From NCBI GenBank assembly GCA_947164865.1, contig CAMUYA010000007.1, positions 57,696 to 121,695 on the forward strand: a stretch of DNA of 64,000 bases, read 5' to 3'. This document shows positions 47,027 through 55,925 of this stretch, in pieces. The DNA is from an uncultured Lachnospiraceae bacterium. Its GTDB lineage: Bacteria; Bacillota; Clostridia; Lachnospirales; Lachnospiraceae. Both the position numbers and the translations under genes were made by a program. Within the stretch, counting starts at the first letter, position 1; the number at the start of each line of letters is the position of its first letter. The notes under the pieces were generated by a model that worked only from the letters and a program-made list of their open reading frames with translations, was not told the DNA's origin and ran no database searches.

Positions 47027-49225
47027 ATGAATTGCAATTATATAATTGTTCAAGCAGGTGGAAGGGGTTCTAGAATGGAGTCTCTTACACGCAATAAGCC
47101 AAAGGCATTAATACCTATAGAGAATCTACCAATGATTTTTCATCTTTTTCGTAAGTATCCAGATAAAGAGTTTATTATCATTGGCGATTATAAATATGAT
47201 GTCTTGGAGCGGTATCTTAAAGAATTTGCCGATGTGGATTATAAGTTAGTGAGGGGAACGGGTCATCGTGGCACATGCGCTGGAATGGCTGATGCACTAG
47301 AAAAAATACCTGAAGGAGAAAGATTCCTTTTGATATGGTGCGATCTAGTTCTGCCTAAGGATTATGAATTGCCAAATAGTGATAATAATATCGTTGGCAT
47401 CTCTAAGGATTTTTCCTGTCGTTGGAGCTATAGAGATGGGAAATTCATTGAGGAACGCAGTACCGAATATGGAGTTGCTGGTTTCTTTGTTTTTAAAGAG
47501 AAATCATATATCACGGATGTCCCGACAGATGGAGAGTTCGTAAGGTGGCTTCAATCAAAAGGCATGGTATTTGACGAGGAACCACTTCGAAAAACTCATG
47601 AATATGGACTTTATTCTGTATGGGATGAACTTCCAAAACTAAAAACAAGACCATTTAATAATATTGAAAAGCGAGATGGAAAGCTTTACAAGATCCCGCT
47701 AGACAAGCAGGGAGAGAATTTGGCCGTAAGAGAGCAGGCATGGTATAAGATGCTTAAGGGCGAGCATTTTGATAATCTTCCTGAAATATACGGCTATGAT
47801 CCACTCTGTATGGAAGAAATAAAAGGGAAGAATATTTACGAGTATGACACAATTACTTTTGAAAAGAAACAGCAGATATTGGAACAGATTGTTGAATGTC
47901 TTGAGTCTGTACATAATCTGGGCACCATTCCTGCAGATGAGAATAGTTATAGAGTTGCATACCTTGATAAGACATATGACAGATTAAAGAAGGTTCGTTT
48001 CCTAGTTCCTTTTGCTAACGATGAATATGTAACGGTAAATGGAAGACGCTGTCGGAATATTTTCTATCATATGGATGAAGTAAATAGCCTTGTTATGAAA
48101 TATCTTCCGTCGGAGTTTAAGTTGATTCATGGAGATTGTACATTCAGTAATATGATGCTGAAAAATGATGATGTTCCTGTCCTAATTGATCCCCGTGGCT
48201 ATTTTGGGAACACAGAACTATATGGTGATGAGGCATATGACTGGGTTAAACTGTATTATTCTGTGGCGAGTAATTATGACCAGTTTAACCTTAAACGCTT
48301 TAATCTTTACATCAATGAAAATGACGATTATGTTGTTTGTGATGACCGAGGTAATGAAGTATCAGTTGATCCGAGAAGTGTAAAGCTTGAAATTGCTTCT
48401 AATGGTTGGGAAGATCTGGAGGATTATTTCTTCGATTTACTTGGGGATAAAGTTACAAGACGTCAAATGAAAATCTTTCTTGCAATTACATGGCTTAGTC
48501 TAACCACATATGCTTGGGATGATTATGATTCAATATGTGGAGCATTCTATAAAGGTTTGTTTTATCTAGAAGAAGCCCTTCAGATGAAGGAGGAGAATGA
48601 GAAATTAGCGCCATATCGTCCATTTGAGAGTGCATATAAGAAATATTTTGTAGATAATATTAGAATTCTCGAAAACGCTCTGAAATCTATAAGTATGGAT
48701 CAGATGGAAGCATTGATAAAAGACTGTGAAGAAACCCTAAAGGAAGGAAATAAAATTATTACTTCAGGTCTTGGAAAAAATGTACCTATTTGTGACAAAT
48801 TTACTGGAACAATGCTATCGCTTGGTTTTAATGCAGCATTTATGCACACAAATACTGCTGTTCACGGCGATATGGGAATGGTTCGTCCAGGCGATTTAGT
48901 AATCATTCTGACAAAGAGTGGATCCACTGCAGAATCTGTGTATTTGAAGAGCCTTCTTGAAAAAAGAGAAGGTGTTAAGCTTTGGTTACTTAGTTTTAAA
49001 GAGCATAGCGATTTGGCGGATTCTATGAAGAATAAACTCATTATCAGTTTGGAACATGAGGGGGATCTTTGGGATATTGCTCCCAATAATTCTACTACAT
49101 TAAATCTTATAGTATTACAAGAAGTAGCTATAGAGCTTTCAAGAAGATTCGGGTTAGATCTTTTAAAGGATTTTAAGCCAAATCATCCAGGTGGAGCTAT
49201 AGGCGCAACATTAAGGCAGAGATGA
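47027..49225 (+). CDS. Three-domain fusion: sugar/choline nucleotidyltransferase, APH-type kinase and SIS isomerase
   Basis: This is 732 residues. Residues 1-230 are a nucleotidyltransferase (VQAGGRGSRM, KPKALIPIENLPM), like LicC or sugar-1-phosphate enzymes. Residues about 235-540 are an aminoglycoside-phosphotransferase/choline-kinase fold, with catalytic HGDCTFSNMM near 366 and the metal-binding aspartate in VLIDPRG near 385. Residues about 560-732 are a SIS domain of the KdsD/GutQ type (SGLGKNVP, HGDMGMVRPGD, KSGSTAESV, HPGGAIG). One chain could isomerise, phosphorylate and nucleotide-activate a small polyol or sugar, the ligand LicD may transfer. The exact substrate cannot be told. No CBS domains follow the SIS, unlike KdsD. 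Confidence 0.8.
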   Translation: MNCNYIIVQAGGRGSRMESLTRNKPKALIPIENLPMIFHLFRKYPDKEFIIIGDYKYDVLERYLKEFADVDYKLVRGTGHRGTCAGMADALEKIPEGERFLLIWCDLVLPKDYELPNSDNNIVGISKDFSCRWSYRDGKFIEERSTEYGVAGFFVFKEKSYITDVPTDGEFVRWLQSKGMVFDEEPLRKTHEYGLYSVWDELPKLKTRPFNNIEKRDGKLYKIPLDKQGENLAVREQAWYKMLKGEHFDNLPEIYGYDPLCMEEIKGKNIYEYDTITFEKKQQILEQIVECLESVHNLGTIPADENSYRVAYLDKTYDRLKKVRFLVPFANDEYVTVNGRRCRNIFYHMDEVNSLVMKYLPSEFKLIHGDCTFSNMMLKNDDVPVLIDPRGYFGNTELYGDEAYDWVKLYYSVASNYDQFNLKRFNLYINENDDYVVCDDRGNEVSVDPRSVKLEIASNGWEDLEDYFFDLLGDKVTRRQMKIFLAITWLSLTTYAWDDYDSICGAFYKGLFYLEEALQMKEENEKLAPYRPFESAYKKYFVDNIRILENALKSISMDQMEALIKDCEETLKEGNKIITSGLGKNVPICDKFTGTMLSLGFNAAFMHTNTAVHGDMGMVRPGDLVIILTKSGSTAESVYLKSLLEKREGVKLWLLSFKEHSDLADSMKNKLIISLEHEGDLWDIAPNNSTTLNLIVLQEVAIELSRRFGLDLLKDFKPNHPGGAIGATLRQR

Positions 49226-49310
49226 TTAGTACGAATAGCAAACAGAGATTTTTGATCTTCTTTTTATAGAGAAGAATTGATAGAAAAAATGGGAATGGAG
49301 AAATAAAAAT

Positions 49311-50609
49311 ATGAGCACAGTTTTTTTATCAGTTAGTACGGATATAATTCATGGAGGGCATATCGCAATTATTGAAAAAGCATCAGCACTAGGAGAACTT
49401 ATTGTTGGAGTTTTGACGGACGAAGCTGTAGCTAGCTTTAAAAGGTATCCATTATTGAATTATGATGAACGTTGTAAGATTTTACGTAATATAAAAGGTG
49501 TATCTAGAATAGTTCCTCAGACGGAAGTTAGTTTTAAGAATATTTTGAATGAGCTCAGGCCCGACATTGTCGTTCATGGAGATAATTGGCAGAGTGACAA
49601 TTTGAGACCAGTCAGAGAAGAATGTATAGAATTATTGAATGAATATGGAGGAAAGTTAGTGGAATTCCCCTATTCCGATAATCCGGAATACAAAAAATTG
49701 GATTCGTATTTTCGTAGTCAGTCGTCTCTTCCGGATATCAGACGAGCAAGATTGAAAAAAGTTCTTTCAATGAAAGGCTTTGTTACTGCTATGGAAGCGC
49801 ACGATGGCTTGACTGGTTTGATTGTTGAAAATACAGTTGTTTATCAGGAAGGAGGAGCACATCAATTTGATGCCATGTGGGTATCAAGCCTTTGTGACTC
49901 TACTGCTAAAGGCAAGCCTGATATAGAGCTTGTGGATATGACTAGCCGTTTTCGTACTATCGAAGATATCATGGAGGTAACCACAAAGCCTATAATATTT
50001 GATGGTGATACTGGTGGAAAGACTGAGCATTTCGTTTATACAGTAAGGTCTTTGGAACGTCTTGGTGTATCTATGGTCATCATTGAGGATAAGACAGGAC
50101 TTAAGAAGAACAGTTTATTTGGAACAGAAGTTCAGCAGACTCAGGATAGTATAGAAAACTTCAGTGAGAAGATAAGGGCCGGAAAAAATGCACAGAAAAC
50201 CAAAGATTTTATGATATGTGCACGTATTGAGTCATTAATACTTGAGCAGGGAATGGAGGATGCTTTAACACGTGCGTTTGCGTTTGTAGATGCTGGTGCA
50301 GATGCTATTATGATACATAGTCGAAAGAAGAATCCTTCTGAAATTCAAGAGTTTATAGCAAAGTTTAGAGAGAAAAACAAATCAACACCGATTGTTCTTG
50401 TTCCAACATCTTTCAATTCTGTTACAGAGGAAGAATGGAAGGAACGTGGTGCCAATATTATTATTTATGCTAATCAATTAATGAGGGCAGAAGTTCCAGC
50501 TATGAAGAAAGCAGCTGAAACAATTCTTGAAAATCATAGAGCTAAAGAGTGTGATGAAATGATCATGCCGTTCAAGGAAATAATCAGCATGATTCCAGTG
50601 GAGGAATAG
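49311..50609 (+). CDS. pepM: Phosphoenolpyruvate mutase with N-terminal cytidylyltransferase domain
   Basis: This is 432 residues. The N-terminus (about 1-130) is a cytidylyltransferase-like domain with the HxGH-type loop HGGHIAII and RPDIVVHGDNW. The C-terminus (about 140-432) is PEP mutase: DGDTGG (about 229-234) and the diagnostic EDKTGLKKNS (about 259-268). PEP mutase makes phosphonopyruvate, the entry into nearly all natural phosphonates; its unfavourable equilibrium is pulled by the decarboxylase encoded at 53846. The fused cytidylyltransferase suggests the product is activated with CMP for transfer to a glycan. The gap to the next gene is 4 nt. Confidence 0.93.
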   Translation: MSTVFLSVSTDIIHGGHIAIIEKASALGELIVGVLTDEAVASFKRYPLLNYDERCKILRNIKGVSRIVPQTEVSFKNILNELRPDIVVHGDNWQSDNLRPVREECIELLNEYGGKLVEFPYSDNPEYKKLDSYFRSQSSLPDIRRARLKKVLSMKGFVTAMEAHDGLTGLIVENTVVYQEGGAHQFDAMWVSSLCDSTAKGKPDIELVDMTSRFRTIEDIMEVTTKPIIFDGDTGGKTEHFVYTVRSLERLGVSMVIIEDKTGLKKNSLFGTEVQQTQDSIENFSEKIRAGKNAQKTKDFMICARIESLILEQGMEDALTRAFAFVDAGADAIMIHSRKKNPSEIQEFIAKFREKNKSTPIVLVPTSFNSVTEEEWKERGANIIIYANQLMRAEVPAMKKAAETILENHRAKECDEMIMPFKEIISMIPVEE

Positions 50610-50613
50610 TTCA

Positions 50614-51318
50614 ATGAAGGCTATTATTTTAGCTGCTGGGGTAGGAAGCAGAATCACAGATAATATTGGCCCGGTACCTAAATCAACTTTAAAGATTAAT
50701 GGCAAAGCCATTATTAGAAATACCACAGAAATGTTGATTAATAGAGGAATCGATGTTGCTATATGCACAGGGTATCGCTATCAGATGATACAACAAGTAT
50801 TAGAAGGATTACCAGTCAACTTCTATAATAATCCTTTTTATGCGATGATGAATAATATTGGTACGCTGTGGTTTGCAAAAGATTTCCTTTGTGATGATGA
50901 CTGCATAATTATTAGCGCAGATGTAGTGTTTGAAGATACTCTTCTTGAAAGGATAATTATTGCAGAAGGAGATCTTCTTATGGTAACAGACAGTTCGAGA
51001 ACTACTGATGGAGACTATTTCTTTTCGTTGGATGCAGACGGAAGAATTATTGAATATGGTCCTGAATTATCAATAGAAAAACGTTCGTGTGAATATGTGG
51101 GACTCTCTAAGATAAGCCGTAATGCTAGTAAGGCATTTAACAAGCAACTAATTAATATGGTCGAAGACGGCGATTATAAGATTTATTTTGAAAATGTTTT
51201 TTTCTCTTTTATAAACAATGAAAAATATCAACTTAAAACAATAGATGTGTCAGGTTGCGCTTGGAGAGAAATTGATAAGATTGAGGATTATAAAAAGGCG
51301 TTAACGCAATTCAGCTAA
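50614..51318 (+). CDS. pntC: CTP:phosphonate/phosphocholine cytidylyltransferase (PntC/LicC-like)
   Basis: This is 234 residues, a nucleotidyltransferase with AIILAAGVGSRITDNIG and PKSTLKINGK in the first 30 residues, a bound-metal ISADVVFEDTLL (about 109-120) and GCAWREIDKIEDY at the end, matching LicC/PntC enzymes. It lies 4 nt after the PEP mutase gene, so it most likely forms the CMP ester of the phosphonate for LicD. The acidic sites look complete. PntC versus LicC is decided by context only. Confidence 0.82.
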   Translation: MKAIILAAGVGSRITDNIGPVPKSTLKINGKAIIRNTTEMLINRGIDVAICTGYRYQMIQQVLEGLPVNFYNNPFYAMMNNIGTLWFAKDFLCDDDCIIISADVVFEDTLLERIIIAEGDLLMVTDSSRTTDGDYFFSLDADGRIIEYGPELSIEKRSCEYVGLSKISRNASKAFNKQLINMVEDGDYKIYFENVFFSFINNEKYQLKTIDVSGCAWREIDKIEDYKKALTQFS

Positions 51319-51333
51319 GGAAGGATCTATATA

Positions 51334-53229
51334 ATGAGCTATTTACCCATATCTAGAGAAGAGCTGGATTTAATAACAAAAGATATTCGTTTTGATATTC
51401 TTAGGATGGTGAGAATATGTGGAAAACAGAATGGACATCTTGGCGGCTGTATGTCAGCGGTTGAGCTATTAACAGTTCTATATACCCAAGTTATGAACAT
51501 CAATTATGTTTCACATTCGGAATTAAAATGGTCTGAAAGAGATAGATTTATTATGAGTAAGGGACATGCTGGTATTGCTATGTACGCAGCTATGAAACAT
51601 GTTGGCCTAATTTCCCAAGAAATGATTGAAGGATCTATACGTGGTGATGATAGCATTCTTTTTAGACATCCTAAAAGAAATATTGAATATGGGATTGAGT
51701 GTTCTGTTGGAAGCCTTGGTATGGGAATTGGATATGGTATTGGTTTAGCTGAAAGTTTTAAAAGAAGAAAGACTAGTCAAAGAGTCTTTGTGATGATTGG
51801 TGATGGTGAATGTGATGAAGGCTCCGTATGGGAAGGAGCTGCATATGCTAGTCATAGGAAACTTGATAATCTTATAGTAATCATCGATATGAATGGATTA
51901 CAGCTGGATGGCCCGACACACGAAGTATTATCAATAGATAATATGTCTGAAAGATGGCGTTCTTTCGGATTTGAAACTGTTGATGTTGATGGTCATGATA
52001 TTGATAATATAATAAAAGGTTTCGATACAAATCACATTGAAAGACCCTTGGCAATTATAGCCCATACTACAAAAGGTAAGGGTATCCCATTTGCTGAGAA
52101 CAAAACAGAGTGGCACGACAATTATTTAAGTGAAGAACTCTATAAACAAGGAATTAAAGCTCTTGGAGAAGAAGATTTATCTGTAGTACGCATGAAAGCA
52201 GAAGAACGATATGCTTCTAAGAGAATTAATCTAGATTTGACTCCTTCAAGTTATGTAACAATAAATGAATCAGCTGATGATATAGAGGCATGGAATGATA
52301 TTGGATCAAAGAATATTATAGGAGAGATATCATCTCTTTTAGCAGAGCAGAATGAAAAATTCACGTTGATTTATTCTGATTGTGCAAATAGAATTGGAAT
52401 TCAAAAACTTCAAGAGTCACATCCGGAAATGTGCTATGAAGTTGGTATATCAGAGCAGAATCAGGTAAGTATGGCTGCGGCTATGGCTCATGAGGGCTTT
52501 CATGTGTTTGCAGTTGCTTACGCTCCTTTTATTACGGCAAGGGTGCTTGATCAGATTAGAGCCAATATGGCGTACATGGAAGCACCTGTATGTTTGATTG
52601 GATTAGGGGGAGGAATTGCAAGTAGTGATTTGGGAGCGACGCACACTGCATTTGAAGATATTGCCAATTTGAGATCAGTTCCCAATGTAATTGTTTCTAC
52701 ACCTGTTGATACATACGAAATAGCTAAAAATATGGAGTGGTTTGTTAATAACCCCTCTCCCATGTATTTAAGAATAACTATTAATAATCCTGAAAGCAAA
52801 GTTTATAATCATGTTATACATGATTATACTCCTCTTTCACATAATGTTGTATTGCAAGGAGAAGATGCGGTCGCGTTAGTAACAGGTTCACTTATGAGCG
52901 ATGTGGTAGAAGCAGTTAAGCTACTTAATAAGAACGGGCATTCAGTTGAAGTCATTAATGTAAGGTCGATAAAGCCTTTGGATAAAGAGTTAATCAATAA
53001 AGTTATTAATGCCAAAAAAGTAATTACGATTGAAGAACATAGTATTATCGGAGGCTTAGGGAGTGCGATAGCTGAGCAGATTGCTACGACTCGATGTGAA
53101 ACAGTATTGAAGATGATTGGTATTAATGATGAGTACTTCAAGGCTGATATACCTGAGGCTATTAGACGTAAAATAGGGTTAAATTTTGAAAGTTTAGCCA
53201 AGACAATAGGTTCATTCTTGGAAGAGTGA
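51334..53229 (+). CDS. Transketolase-family enzyme in a phosphonate cassette
   Basis: This is 631 residues, thiamine-diphosphate dependent. The N-terminal half has CGKQNGHLGGCMSAVELL, SKGHAGIAMYAAM and the TPP motif GDGECDEGSVWEGA (about 154-167) with DMNGLQLDG. The C-terminal half has VGISEQNQVSMAAAMAHEG with the TPP-activating glutamate. Both halves are in one chain, slightly shorter than housekeeping transketolase. Dedicated copies in glycan clusters usually supply an unusual sugar phosphate. Here it may make sedoheptulose 7-phosphate for GmhA, a pentulose for the SIS-domain fusion, or a ketol-extended phosphonate. Substrates cannot be inferred further. Confidence 0.85.
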   Translation: MSYLPISREELDLITKDIRFDILRMVRICGKQNGHLGGCMSAVELLTVLYTQVMNINYVSHSELKWSERDRFIMSKGHAGIAMYAAMKHVGLISQEMIEGSIRGDDSILFRHPKRNIEYGIECSVGSLGMGIGYGIGLAESFKRRKTSQRVFVMIGDGECDEGSVWEGAAYASHRKLDNLIVIIDMNGLQLDGPTHEVLSIDNMSERWRSFGFETVDVDGHDIDNIIKGFDTNHIERPLAIIAHTTKGKGIPFAENKTEWHDNYLSEELYKQGIKALGEEDLSVVRMKAEERYASKRINLDLTPSSYVTINESADDIEAWNDIGSKNIIGEISSLLAEQNEKFTLIYSDCANRIGIQKLQESHPEMCYEVGISEQNQVSMAAAMAHEGFHVFAVAYAPFITARVLDQIRANMAYMEAPVCLIGLGGGIASSDLGATHTAFEDIANLRSVPNVIVSTPVDTYEIAKNMEWFVNNPSPMYLRITINNPESKVYNHVIHDYTPLSHNVVLQGEDAVALVTGSLMSDVVEAVKLLNKNGHSVEVINVRSIKPLDKELINKVINAKKVITIEEHSIIGGLGSAIAEQIATTRCETVLKMIGINDEYFKADIPEAIRRKIGLNFESLAKTIGSFLEE

Positions 53230-53273
53230 TTAATGCGGGATCTCAAGAAAAGTATATGTAGGTAATAAGAAAT

Positions 53274-53639
53274 ATGGTTTTTTCTTCTTTAGGACATACA
53301 TGGATATTGGACATAGACGGAACGATAGTAAAGCATAATGGATATAAGTTGGACGGTTATGATTCTTTATTGCCGGGAGCGATGGAGTTTCTATCCTCAA
53401 TTCCAGAAAAAGATATGATAGTGTTTTTAACATCAAGAACCGAGGAATATAGGACGATTACAGAAAAGTTTCTTAACGCAAATAAAATACGGTATGATCA
53501 TATAATCTTTAATGCTCCCTATGGAGAAAGAATTCTCATAAACGATGACAAACCAAGTGGGCTAAAAATGGGAATAGCCATTAATAAAATAAGAGACGAA
53601 GAATTGGATTTAGAGATAATAGAAGATAAGAACTTATGA
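53274..53639 (+). CDS. Small HAD phosphatase, capsule BcbF/EcbF-like
   Basis: This is 121 residues, a minimal HAD fold without a cap: motif I WILDIDGTIVKH (DxDGT, about 10-21), motif II FLTSRTEEY, motif IV LINDDKPSG. Small capless phosphatases of this type (EcbF/BcbF group) occur in capsule clusters, but the family assignment is from memory. It would dephosphorylate the sugar or polyol made by the kinase/SIS fusion or the transketolase. The next 206 nt (53640-53845) hold no gene; they contain a 6-bp hairpin CTTGCC (53792-53797) / GGCAAG (53808-53813) without a T-tract. Confidence 0.75.
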   Translation: MVFSSLGHTWILDIDGTIVKHNGYKLDGYDSLLPGAMEFLSSIPEKDMIVFLTSRTEEYRTITEKFLNANKIRYDHIIFNAPYGERILINDDKPSGLKMGIAINKIRDEELDLEIIEDKNL

Positions 53640-53845
53640 GTTTATATTGAATGAGTTCCTTCTATGATATTACAGGATTTCTTTTTAGTGTGGTTATCTT
53701 AAAACCAGATAGTTTATTCACCAGCAGATTCATACAAACTTGAGAGCCACCTTGCGGTCTTTACACGTTTAATAGGGAACCCAATATAAGTCTTGCCTAC
53801 ATTTCAGGGCAAGTGAGAAAAACATTGTAAAGGAAAAACAATCAA

Positions 53846-54967
53846 ATGAATGTAGCAAAACTTGTAGAAATAATTGAATCAGACTTTTACACTGGAGTAC
53901 CGGACTCACAGCTTAAAGCTCTCTGCAACTATCTTATGGATCACTATGGTATTGATCCTAAACATCACATCATTGCAGCTAACGAAGGTAACTGTACAGC
54001 ACTTGCAGCTGGCTATCATTTAGCAACTGGCAAAGTCCCTGTAGTTTATATGCAGAATTCAGGCGAGGGTAATATCATTAACCCAGTTGCTTCACTTCTT
54101 AACGATAAGGTCTATGCGATACCCGTCGTATTCATTATCGGTTGGCGCGGAGAACCGGGAATTCATGATGAGCCTCAGCATGTCTATCAGGGAGAGGTGA
54201 CTGTAAAACTTCTTGAGGATATGGGAATCTGTTCTTTCATCATTGGTACTGACACAACCGAGGATGAAGTTAAAGCTGTTATGGAACAGTTCCGGGAGAA
54301 GTTAGTTCAGGGCTTGGATGTTGCATTCGTAATTCGTAAAGGTGCTTTAACTGATGCTCCGAAGGTGAAGTATGAGAACTCAAACTCTATGGTTCGTGAG
54401 GAAATAATCCAACACATAGTAGCTGCCTCTGGTGAGGACCCGATAATCGCAACCACAGGCAAGGCAAGCCGTGAGCTGTTCGAAACAAGAGTTGCTAATG
54501 GTCAGTCTCACAAGTATGACTTCCTCACAGTGGGTTCCATGGGCCACAGTTCTTCAATAGCTCTTGGTGTAGCACTTAACAAGCCAAAGCAGCGCATATG
54601 GTGTGTTGATGGTGATGGTGCTGTTCTTATGCATATGGGTTCAATGGCTGTGCTGGGATATAACAAGCCGAATAACTTGATTCACATTGTAATCAATAAC
54701 GGTGCACATGAGACTGTTGGAGGAATGCCCACAGTAGCTAATAACATCGATTTCGTTAAAATCTCAGAGGCTTGTGGATATCCGTATGCGGTTTCTGTTG
54801 ACTGCTTCGAAGATTTGGATAAGGAATTAGTGGCTGCGAAAGAACGTAATCAGCTTTCCTTAATAGAAGTGAAATGTTCTATCGGAGCACGTGAGGATCT
54901 TGGACGTCCGACGACCACAGCTATTGAGAACAAACAGAACTTCATGGAGTATCTGAAGACGTTGTAA
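53846..54967 (+). CDS. ppd: Phosphonopyruvate decarboxylase
   Basis: This is 373 residues. It is a ThDP enzyme: N-terminal TGVPDSQLKAL and catalytic NEGNCTALAAGYHLATG (about 45-61), YMQNSGEGN, and C-terminal ThDP motif DGDGAVLMHMGSMA ... IVINNGAHETVGG (about 257-291). This matches Ppd/AepY, which converts phosphonopyruvate to phosphonoacetaldehyde, the irreversible step after PEP mutase. The usual next enzyme, a 2-AEP aminotransferase, is absent from the window. GTAAAGGA lies upstream of the ATG. The gene is the last intact member of the cassette; transposase debris follows 40 nt later. Confidence 0.93.
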   Translation: MNVAKLVEIIESDFYTGVPDSQLKALCNYLMDHYGIDPKHHIIAANEGNCTALAAGYHLATGKVPVVYMQNSGEGNIINPVASLLNDKVYAIPVVFIIGWRGEPGIHDEPQHVYQGEVTVKLLEDMGICSFIIGTDTTEDEVKAVMEQFREKLVQGLDVAFVIRKGALTDAPKVKYENSNSMVREEIIQHIVAASGEDPIIATTGKASRELFETRVANGQSHKYDFLTVGSMGHSSSIALGVALNKPKQRIWCVDGDGAVLMHMGSMAVLGYNKPNNLIHIVINNGAHETVGGMPTVANNIDFVKISEACGYPYAVSVDCFEDLDKELVAAKERNQLSLIEVKCSIGAREDLGRPTTTAIENKQNFMEYLKTL

Positions 54968-55007
54968 TGTGAACTTCCATGATAATTAACACTCATTAGG
55001 AGACGCC

Positions 55008-55512
55008 ATGTATCTGAATATAACAATAGCCATACCACCTTTAGGAAACGGTAGTTTACACTAACCCATCAAGGGAACTAGGTACTTTTATTACGAGCAC
55101 GGGATAGGATACAATAGGGGCTACACCGTCCCGCAGACAATATCCATAGGAAAGATACGCGAAGAAGATGACTCGGCGATGTATCCCAATGATAATTTCC
55201 TTAAGTCCTTCTCCGAGGCACAGCTGCCGGAGGTACTGCCGCTATCAGTTCAAAGCGGATGACTGAAGATCGGAGATTATCCTGTTATCAAGAAGATGAT
55301 AGGGTATTACAACCTTGACGAAGAGATTTCTGGCATAATAGGGAAAGATGCTGTCCTGTTCCTTGATCTTGCGGCATATACGATAGTAGCGGAGAACAGT
55401 GCTACACAGTATTATCCGGATTACACATACAACCATCCGCTCTTCATGGATGAGACGAAAGTATTCAGTGATTCAAGGGTATCCTCTTTCTTTAAGAGAG
55501 ATCAGCCGTGAT
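55008..55512 (+). pseudogene. Decayed N-terminal part of an IS1634-like transposase
   Basis: One frame from ATG 55008 reads through two stops (TAA after GNGSLH, TGA after SVQSG): YNRGYTVPQTISIGKI, EAQLPEVLPL, DEEISGIIGKDAVLFLDLAAY, YPDYTYNHPLFMDETK and DSRVSSFF. It then shifts frame into LSLREISRDDSIQ. The order of blocks is that of the first 170 residues of IS1634-type transposases, which run to about 500 residues, so roughly two thirds is gone. It lies on the opposite strand to the transposase remnant at 44929, and the phosphonate cassette sits between them. Confidence 0.75.
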
Positions 55513-55533
55513 GACAGTATACAGATTCATTTG

Positions 55534-55745
55534 AATTCATCCATGAGTATCTGTATGAATTCTGCATGGATAACAGGATGTACAGCGAAGACAGTTATCA
55601 GTATGGATTCGGACGGTGGTGCCACTTCATCGGATATAGCCATTGATAAGATAGGACTGGTAAAGGGACAGTTTTTTCATTACTTTATGACTATGGTGAT
55701 GACTGGATGTTTACGATATATGATCAGAAAATATAGGATGATGGA
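55534..55745 (+). pseudogene. Fragment of a pRiA4b ORF-3-like (TnpR-type) gene
   Basis: The sequence reads EFIHEYLYEFCMDNRMYSED in one frame, IAIDKIGLVKGQFF in a second and LLYDYGDDWMFTI in a third. These are the ordered motifs of the pRiA4b ORF-3-like family (dimerising N-part, GLKxGQ, YDFGDDW), often carried by mobile elements. Frameshifts and missing ends show it is dead. The following 180 nt (55746-55925) hold no recognisable gene. Confidence 0.6.
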
Positions 55746-55925
55746 TTTTGAGTAACGAGAATTAATTATGCGGGGAGTTGACGTATTTACATGCTTGCAT
55801 ATCTTACAGGACGATTTTGGATTCACTTGAGTGGCCTGTTATGATATACATTGACAATATCACATGTAGGATGCTTCACGCAGTAAAAGTTAAAATATCA
55901 AATTCAGTTTTATCTGGTTTATTAT

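Noticed and set aside
55851..55880. Promoter from TTGACA at 55851 for the DUF6077-like gene
   Set aside because: No acceptable -10 hexamer lies 16-18 nt downstream.
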